In this document: piece after piece, positions 57,191 through 64,000 of the stretch
Layout of the letters: each line of letters opens with the position of its first letter
How positions within the stretch are numbered: position 1 is the first letter of the stretch
Assembly (NCBI GenBank): GCA_021234155.1
Contig: JAJEKV010000020.1
Coordinates: 124,001 to 188,000 of the forward strand
DNA length: 64,000 nucleotides
Direction of reading: 5' to 3'
Source: Isoetes taiwanensis
Taxonomy: Eukaryota; Streptophyta; Lycopodiopsida; Isoetales; Isoetaceae
Made by a program: the position numbers and the translations under genes
Notes under the pieces: generated by a model
Databases searched by the model: none
What the model was told of the DNA's origin: nothing
The model's input: the letters and a program-made list of their open reading frames with translations, nothing else

Positions 57191-60100
57191 AACTCTGACC
57201 TTATAGTTCCATTTGGAGAAATAAGGACCTTCAATTGTGATCCTAGAAATAGATATATGCAATCTAAATCTAGGCATTGATACGGATAAACAAGAAAAAA
57301 ATAAAGATCTGCCATTCCAGACATTCAACTTGAACTACTATGGTCATCATTTGAAATGTTAATATTAAGCATTAGAATCATTCAAGCTACAAACATAAGT
57401 CACCGATTCAATACATTGTGATATTTAGCCAAACTAAGCAGCTATAGTTATTTAGAACAAGGATTACAAGATAAAGACACCATTTAAGAAATTAATAGCC
57501 ACAACTTTTTGAAAAAAGGAAAATGTATTAACAAAACTTAGCTCATAATTTAGCATTGACTTTTTGTCGTCTGATTGAGACATGTCAAACCTTTGACTGT
57601 TTTCAGAAAGCTTATAGATAATACGCATTGAATACAACTAGCATAATCAATATATTGCAAGAATATTAACCCAATTTGAAGAACCAATTTTAACATAAGC
57701 TATTTTGACAACAAGTTAAGAGATCTCGATCTGTTGACCATTTATGAGAAATATTTATGTAATGGTCCCAGTTGAAGAAAGGCCCATAAAAAATGAAATG
57801 GTAGGACCAATAGGACAAAGATATTGAAATAGAAGCATAGTTTGAAGAGTCGAGTTCATCCATTGGAAAAGTTAAAGGATATCACCAAGTACGTTGCAAA
57901 TCCCGCTTGAACAAAATCTTTTGCACGAGCTCAAACTTAAAATCAAATTGTGGAGGGATAAGTTTGGTTACCTGCAGTAGAACCAAATGCAAGTTAGCCT
58001 GAGAAGGGTAAATGCATAAGCCACAAACAGGTAACAATGAACTCATCCGCCCTTCACCATAAAATAAACACGTATAATCATAATAATAAAGCCATGTAGT
58101 TAAGAAACTGAATTATGAAATTAATGCAACAGAAATAGATCCCATAGCAAAGAAGCAAATGATGATTATAAGAGGTGGAGTGATGATGCAAGTTGATAGT
58201 GACTAGAGATCTACACTAGCCATATAAGACATGTAAGTTTATAAAATACCACTTAAACAGATTAGCAGATGATCAGTAAGTGAACTTTATGCGTGGGCTG
58301 TTAACATAAAATTGTGCAAGGCAGATATGTATGAAACTAGAATATCTACACAATAACCATTGACTGCAGAATAAGTGCATTTACTGGCCTATTGATTCGC
58401 TTGAGACATTGATTCAAATGTTTTCTAGCTAATATCAGCTTCTCCACTAAGTATAACTAGTCTAGGAGCACAGAATGAATAATTCCATCTAGCTTCAAAT
58501 GTCTATCTTTAGAGAGTTAAACTCACATCACAGTATATAAACTTCTAAGGCGGAGTCTGTCTTGAATCTATATTACAGTTAAGAAAGAGAAAGCAGCAAA
58601 AACCTTAAGACTAGTTTATCCAAAGTACTGATCTAAGTTAAGGAGAAAGACTCAGCATAAGCAGAGCATAAGCAGATCTATAAGATTATGGAAAGCTAAA
58701 GTAGCCACCCTGTCAATGAAATCAAGACTAGATATGTCAGAAGAAGACTATTCTAAGGATAAGAATTTGGTTTGACATGTTCCATGCCTGGTTGATTTGT
58801 TCTTCTATGGCTGTGGCTGATTTTGCAAAAATAGCATTGGGCAGGTCTCCTCCCTCATCAGGAATGACAATTTCTTTGCTGGCAATCCCTTGTTCATTCT
58901 AAGCAGAGCTCTTTCATTTTGCTCTCATCGTAGTGTAAATGGAGCTCATCAGGTCGCAACTAGATTTTGTCCATAGACCCTAATCATAGAAAAAATAACC
59001 GATCTGTTCTGTTTGCTTGTAATTGAACTGAGATACTAGGAATATTCGAAAAAGGGATTAGCACAAAAAATATTTGTAGGTTAATTTGCAATGATTAAAT
59101 GGATCAGTTAAGGGTTAACAAAGGTTACCGATGTTTTTTAGCTTTAGTTGTATAGGATATAGCAAGATTAGGGACAAACTCATATGGAGTCTAGGAAGCT
59201 TATACATACGGCAGTGGGGGCTTAGATCAGAAATCTAGACGTAATATGAGTTGTTTGGTAAGCATATTGACCATCAATTATGGTTAAGTGCGCAAACTTA
59301 GACATTGCCTTTGCTATATTATTTTATGTCAAAAGAAATCATAAAATTCAAACCGGTCATCTGGATACAACCCATCTTTATATGCTGGGTCTGCATTATT
59401 GCCCAGAATTTGTGTTTGTATCAGATGAAATCCCTAGAACATAATCAGGTCTTTATGTTCTAAGCCAAGACTTGGTATACTAAGACCTTATATATTACGA
59501 AAACCATGAATCAATTCCAATTAAACTCAATGTATTAACCTTTTCCATAAAGTATTTACAGTAATATTTCTGATTACATGATCTACAAAAATTATTCAGT
59601 TATTTTAGTAAAATAAATAACTACATAATTCAAGAAATCTGTTACCTCTACACAACTATTAAAATAACTTACAGTAGATCCAAAAGTGCCTAAGAAGCAC
59701 TAGTTTCAGAATGTTTACCATGTCCAAAGATACCATTAACAAGTGTTTTAGTACAACAGGTGTAATCATTTCATAAACCCAAATTCCGTGTCCAAATTGA
59801 ACTTGAATACTGAGTATAGAGCAAAGAAACACGTTACCTGCATCCACAAACAAAAAACAAGCATAAGAATGGTTGTAATATGAGGGATAGCAGATGTCAT
59901 GAGTTTCTTTGAGGTTATCCCCCTTCACTGTAACAATATTCAGGCATGACGCCAAATGAAAGAATCTTTGTTATTAGACTAGCCAGTTTAGTATGTGAAA
60001 CAAATTTTAAGTTACATCCATCCTAGTCTATGGATGCTTTTGCATCAGATCTAAGTCTATCACATCGACTACCTCGGTGTATCTCTTCCCAATGCATGTA

Positions 60101-60320
60101 CTATTGTTGTTGGGTTTGTTGTCATAAGAAACGACTATTAGAAGCCAATCCGAGCCTATATTATTTCTTGTTGTCATAAGAGGTCGTTATATTCCTAATT
60201 CTTATGCCATAAATCAGAGATAATTTAGCACCCTATTGACTCCTTTTTGGTTACACACTTTAGATCTAGACAAAATTCTATCAACTGCTCAGATTAAGAA
60301 GAAGCATGTGTATTTCAGAA
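57190..60320. other. Long AT-rich stretch, no gene or element recognised
   Basis: No frame of note, no inverted or tandem repeat seen by eye. The short minus-strand frame 59659-59955 has no motif. This may be very old decayed repeat DNA. Confidence 0.45.
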
Positions 60321-60327
60321 AAACTCT

Positions 60328-61302
60328 TCAAATCTTAAGAACTATAACCTTCCAAACCTTTAAAGTGCACCCAATGGTGGTGGAACTTTCTGGAGGTGCT
60401 GCATTCTTAGAACCATTTGCAGCATTGTTGTTGAATACCAGATCTTCCTTATACCTTATGTTCGAATCCTTATCATTTGCAACAGTTGCATTCTGCATTT
60501 CTTTACTGATGGAGATGTCTAGGGGCTTAGATTCATTCTGCTTCCCATCATCTGCATCCTTGGTATCATCCTTTCCCACATTTAATGCTGGAACCACAGC
60601 CAAAATGTGGTATTGATATATCTTTTTTCCACCTCTTCCCTTCAATTTTTCCTTTGCCAGCATCTTTTTCATGGCAGTATTTAGATCTCCTTTCTTTCTA
60701 TCCATTGCTACTATGGCATAAGCAAGCCCAAACCTCCGGCCACACTCTACTCTTGTAAGCCTACTCTTCACTTTCATGCAAAATACTCCTGATTTATATG
60801 TGAAATGCCAGTACCTAATACCGAATGTTCTAAGGGGGCCGTTATCATACCTTAGCATGCATGCTATCTTGAGGTCGCTGTCAGTCGATGTCATCTCTTC
60901 AGGCCTTCGTTTCCATGATTTCGTTCCTCAGGGTAGAAACGTTGCCCTAAAATCCTTTATCCTTTTGACGTTAGTAAAAAATGTTTCTAACCTAACCATT
61001 ATCCTGTATTATTTAATTTTGCATTTCTTGCCAGTGTTCTGGCCTTGCCTCAACCCGAAAGTTGTATGGCAAATTTTATCAATACTCCGTACCTTTGTAA
61101 CATGTAAGTGTTCACTGCATCTAACCACACCTATTACATCTAATTTTTTTAGGAAGTTTGAAGTTTTATATATTTTTTCAGATTTCATTGCCCTGTGTTG
61201 CTTGAGTCTATATATCCACTCCTTATTTAAATCAGGGCAAACTGAACCCACATAAGTAAATTCTTTATCTAGGCCTTCTTCATATGGCCTCCCAAAGTAC
61301 AT
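60328..61302 (-). pseudogene. Unrecognised coding-like block in two frames
   Basis: The minus-strand frame 61302-61009 (97 codons: YEEGLDKEFTYVGSVCPDLN, then EWIYRLKQHR) is followed after about 115 bp by the frame 60894-60328 (188 codons: SWKRRPEEMTSTDSDLK ahead of and across its ATG, RLTRVECGRRFGLAYAIVAM, DLNTAMKKMLAKEKLKGRGG). Composition and charge look like a real protein, and the second frame stays open upstream of its ATG to a stop near 60930. I do not recognise the family. It may be a host gene fragment or part of a DNA transposon. No partner domain, splice signal or terminal repeat was found. Confidence 0.4.
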
Positions 61303-61369
61303 TTAAGGAAAATAAAGGACATTAGCCCGACAATGCTGGGCACACGTTTACTAGTCTATATTATTAAGT

Positions 61370-61640
61370 TTTTAGGCATTTTGTAAGAAACTATCCGCGG
61401 CCTCTTTTTTTTGTCGGTTTTCATTTTCTGACCACTTTTTTTGCTCCAAAATCTTCTTGCCTATACATCCCTTAACGGAGTTTCGAACGCGAAGAAGGTT
61501 CCCAAGGTGTTGGAGCCAGAAAAGAGGCCTAGGGTTAAGGTTTAGGCCTATATAAGTTAAGGTCCACATGTCATGCCATGTGGCTCCGATGTCAATGCAT
61601 AACCAATATAGTGAATCAACACCACCTTGCATCTTACTTT
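61370..61640 (-). other. Unrecognised, repeat-like sequence
   Basis: The minus-strand frame 61632-61372 is probably spurious. The words TATATAGGCCTAAACC, CTTAACCCTAGGCC and CATGGCATGACATGTGGACC look like part of an LTR or TRIM element, but no partner repeat is in the window. Confidence 0.3.
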
Positions 61641-61772
61641 GGTTTCAATCTGCGGGGGTTTTTTAACCCGGACAGTAATAAGTTTGCTGCGCTCCTTCTG
61701 GGTCCCATAGGCCGATTGGTCTCAGTGGACGATAAAAAACTATACTATACTATACTATACTATACTATACTT
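61640..61772 (+). mobile_element. LINE family B 3' end with ACTAT tail
   Basis: GGGGGTTTTTTAACCCGGAC is followed by GGGTCCCATAGGCCGATT, GGTCTCAGTGGACGATAAAA and (ACTAT)n at about 61740-61772. Only the 3' UTR is present, a strongly 5'-truncated copy. Hairpin GTCT-CAGT-GGAC. Confidence 0.8.
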
Positions 61773-61814
61773 AAAACCAATGTCATAACATATTGTTTCA
61801 ACTCTGAAATAAAA

Positions 61815-62050
61815 ATTATAGATAGATAGATAGATAGATAGTATTTTAACGTCACGCCACTAGGCAGCATCCAACTGGACATGTGACCACACACCACACT
61901 ACATTGCTTTGTTGGGCCCTGCCCCCAACCACTTTACATTGCGTCTGTGGGTTTTGACACCCAACAGTTCAGAGTGCGATTCTGGGCGGTCTCGAACTCG
62001 AGACCTATAGTTGCTAGACCTAGTGTATTACCACTAGACTAAATGCCCAG
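61815..62050 (-). mobile_element. tRNA-derived SINE, copy 2
   Basis: Minus strand. The head AGTCTAGTGGTAATACAC (A box) lies about 40 bp before CGAGTTCGAGACC (B box). The body is shared with copy 1 (CAATGTAAAGTGGTTGGGGG here). The 3' end is TGCC-TAGT-GGCG, then TGACGTTAAAA and a (TATC)n tail at about 61816-61845. Confidence 0.8.
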
Positions 62051-62459
62051 AATACAAGCTCCCAATGTAAGCCCTGCAATGTAATATGTAATACAATATT
62101 AGCCATGTTTCCAATCTAAGCTCAGATATATTATGCAACACTATTTAATATGAAGTAGCGAGGTTCCTTTTAAGTGTTGCTTCATTGCGGCCCAAAAAAT
62201 ATACATGCTCTCAACTTATGCCCAACAACGATGGGCACCATTACTAGTTAATTATAATTATGATTATCATCATCAATTACTTACACCTACACAACATCCT
62301 TACACAATTCCAAAGGCCCCAAAAGGGCCGAACAAATTTTTAGTTAACACAAACCATTACATCCAACACTATTAAATTAAATTCCCATTGAAACCCCCTT
62401 TGGTCTGGGTGCATATTCGCATAGGTGGTGACTCTGAGCATCGAGAGCTTTCAATGATA
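62050..62459. other. No gene recognised
   Basis: AT-rich. Nothing recognised. Confidence 0.4.
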
Positions 62460-62635
62460 TGTATCACTGTAGAGTTTATTAGCAGGCTTATCACTGCTAC
62501 GATTTTTCCCTCAAAAACTCTTTGGGGCAGGGGTTTTTTAATCCTGGACAGTAACATATCTGATGTGCTCTCTCTTTACTTGGGTCCCATGGGCCTATTG
62601 ATCTCCATGGATGATAAAAAAAAATCAATTTTTAG
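62460..62635 (+). mobile_element. LINE family B 3' end, third copy
   Basis: TTTTTCCCTCAAAAACTCTT and GGGGTTTTTTAATCCTGGAC are followed by TTGGGTCCCATGGGCC, TTGATCTCCATGGATGATA and an A-rich tail. Hairpin ATCT-CCAT-GGAT: the closing pair differs from the other copies but is still paired. The sequence upstream to about 62460 is shared in part with 44281. Confidence 0.75.
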
Positions 62636-62637
62636 AT

Positions 62638-62872
62638 CGCTTTCCTCCACCGCCACCACCAATGGAAATTGATGATCACGAGGAGTTCGAGGTTCGAGAG
62701 ATTTTGGACTCCAGGTTTCTTCATCGGCAACTGTATTATTTTGTCAATTAAGAAGATTACTCACCAAGTGATAGAACCTGGAAGCCTGCCGAGAATCTGA
62801 CTAATGCTTCTGATAAAATTGCAGAGTTTCACCGACGTTACCTAGATAAGCCAACAATCAAAAAATTATAAC
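62638..62872 (+). pseudogene. Orphan chromodomain of a Ty3/gypsy chromovirus
   Basis: Reading from about 62638: a Pro run, then EEFEVREILDSRFLHRQLYY, a stop TAA at 62749-62751, and EDYSPSDRTWKPAENL and IAEFHRRYL. This is the integrase C-terminal chromodomain of chromoviruses. The stop replaces the conserved Trp of the V-x-W-x-x-Y core. The rest of the element upstream is cut off by the LINE 3' end. Nothing gypsy-like is seen downstream. Confidence 0.75.
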
Positions 62873-63454
62873 AAATTAAAATGCAGAAACAAGACTATAA
62901 TTCCAGTGGACAAAAGGGTCCAATTGAGCACAACCACATGCCTATGCATAGGAATGAATCTGAAGGCAGACTTCCCGAATCAATACTTTCTTCTCTTGAT
63001 CAAAAGAAGACTCCAATTCTCTTTATGGCTTGTTACTAGAATTAGACTGATTTCATTGAGAAACTCAACTACACAAACTCAAACTCCACATTAAACAAAC
63101 AAACTATGCAAGTCAAACCACAAACTCAATCCAAATTCAAACTCCTTAAACAAACAAACTACACAAACTCAAACTCTAATTCTCTTTGTGCCTTGTTACT
63201 AGAATTAGATTGATTTTCATTGTGGTTTTTCACAGTTAGATTGCTTCTACAATCCACATGAATAACCATCTAATTGGAGAGGACAAGGGCTGAGATGGCA
63301 ACACTGCAAATTCTCTTTGACTTGGGCTGCATGTGGGCAAAGCTTGGCCTTCTATTAGCCTGTTATAAGAGAGGAAAGCCAATTCCTGCATTGATCAAAA
63401 TAACTGTACATTTGAATTTACAAATTGATCACTTGCCTGCTTAGAGGTTCCAAT
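62873..63454. other. No gene; short duplicated words
   Basis: AAACAAACAAACTA and CACAAACTCAAACTC recur at 63050-63175, and AATTCTCTTT with TTGTTACTAGAATTAGA occurs twice (about 63016 and 63178). No gene. Confidence 0.4.
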
Positions 63455-63652
63455 CTACCACCTATTGCACCCCTGCAGCTGCTTCTTTTGTCGTTTTTGC
63501 ATCACGCATTTGATGTCTATAATTTTTTGCATATAATACTCCTTCTCCCTCGATGATTTGCAGGTTTTCTCGAACTCTTTCCATTTGCTATATGACTGTT
63601 GTAGCCTGCAATCGACCTTTTCGACGTTCAATTTAATGGACTCTCCTTCCAT
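63455..63652 (-). other. Short basic open frame, unrecognised
   Basis: Minus-strand frame of 65 codons, Lys- and Glu-rich (CRLQQSYSKWKEFEKTCKSS), probably helical. It could be part of an exon or a decayed element ORF. No family is recognised. Confidence 0.25.
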
Positions 63653-63659
63653 TTTGTCA

Positions 63660-64000
63660 TCACCCGTGAGGAATTTATAATGATAAATGATAAACGATAA
63701 ACAATTCAGATACTTTATTCAAGACTCAATCCACAATCTACATTCCACACTCTATACTTCAGGTCCAATCTATAAAATATAATCGCAAAACACAAAGTAT
63801 AAATCCTTAACCACAATTTAACCTTCACAAATGTAAAACCACAAACCATAGTATAAAATTCACTCAATCTACAAACCAAAACACCCCAACTCATAAATCA
63901 AATCTGATATGGGGGCATGCTAGGGGGAGTGGTCCAGAAGAAAAGACTAAGGCAATGGGGCATTTGGAGATATTTTAATCAACCATTAAAGGAAAGGGAG
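63660..64000. other. AT- and CA-rich sequence, no gene
   Basis: Repeated short words such as CACAATCTAC and AAATCACAAA-like strings. Nothing recognised. Confidence 0.4.

Noticed and set aside
61490-61735. tRNA-like words near 61490 as a third SINE copy
   Set aside because: No pair of A and B boxes at proper spacing and no match to the two SINE copies.

Overview
This is nuclear DNA of a seed plant. The one gene that looks intact is a cytokinin response factor of the AP2/ERF family (CDS 28201-29823). Almost everything else is transposable-element sequence in several layers of nesting. The AT-rich composition, the abundance of old non-LTR elements, a non-L1 LINE family and a reverse transcriptase type I associate with mosses, ferns and conifers suggest a gymnosperm. 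That is an inference; nothing here identifies the species.

Region 1 (1-22850) is a stack of insertions that can be ordered from the sequence. A decayed reverse-transcriptase gene (1211-2205) abuts a minus-strand Ty3/gypsy relic (2206-2287 and 21351-22850). An L1-type LINE (2288-21332, 18-bp target duplication) inserted into the relic. A younger Ty3/gypsy element (7572-20686, TTCAT duplication, near-identical LTRs) inserted into ORF2 of that LINE. A 5.27-kb DNA transposon (11943-17211, TAA duplication, CACAAGGCACCC termini) inserted into the gypsy pol gene. It carries two spliceable exon fragments of an FHA-domain gene, a LINE fragment and a piece of another DNA transposon. The 3' LTR also took a truncated LINE inside its GA microsatellite.

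Region 2 (22850-26700) holds unrecognised sequence, a Harbinger-like element with long inverted repeats (24768-25650) and short tandem duplications. Region 3 (about 26700-30260) is the CRF gene, with a probable intron in its leader. Region 4 (30260-36370) holds two hairpin MITE-like elements and minus-strand L1 fragments in scrambled order.

Region 5 (36370-47530) is a minus-strand Ty1/copia element with 345-bp LTRs and a GAGAT duplication. It is split by a nearly full-length, GC-rich LINE on the plus strand (38375-44430), called family B here. Its RT resembles the CR1/L2/Jockey/I side of the LINE tree rather than L1. Family B recurs at 13405-13800, 55850-57190, 61640-61772 and 62460-62635, and a relative lies at 19918-20431. 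Its 3' ends share a small hairpin followed by GACGATAAAA and a short simple-sequence tail.

Region 6 (47530-64000) holds a duplicated gene-like fragment, L1 pieces, a 1.06-kb retro-insertion with clear target duplications, two copies of a tRNA-derived SINE, tandem arrays (one repeats a splice-acceptor-like motif four times), unrecognised minus-strand ORFs at 60.3-61.3 kb and an orphan chromodomain from a gypsy element.

No tRNA gene, rRNA gene, organelle insert or CRISPR array was seen. All positions are by eye; ends marked approximate may be off by tens of bases.
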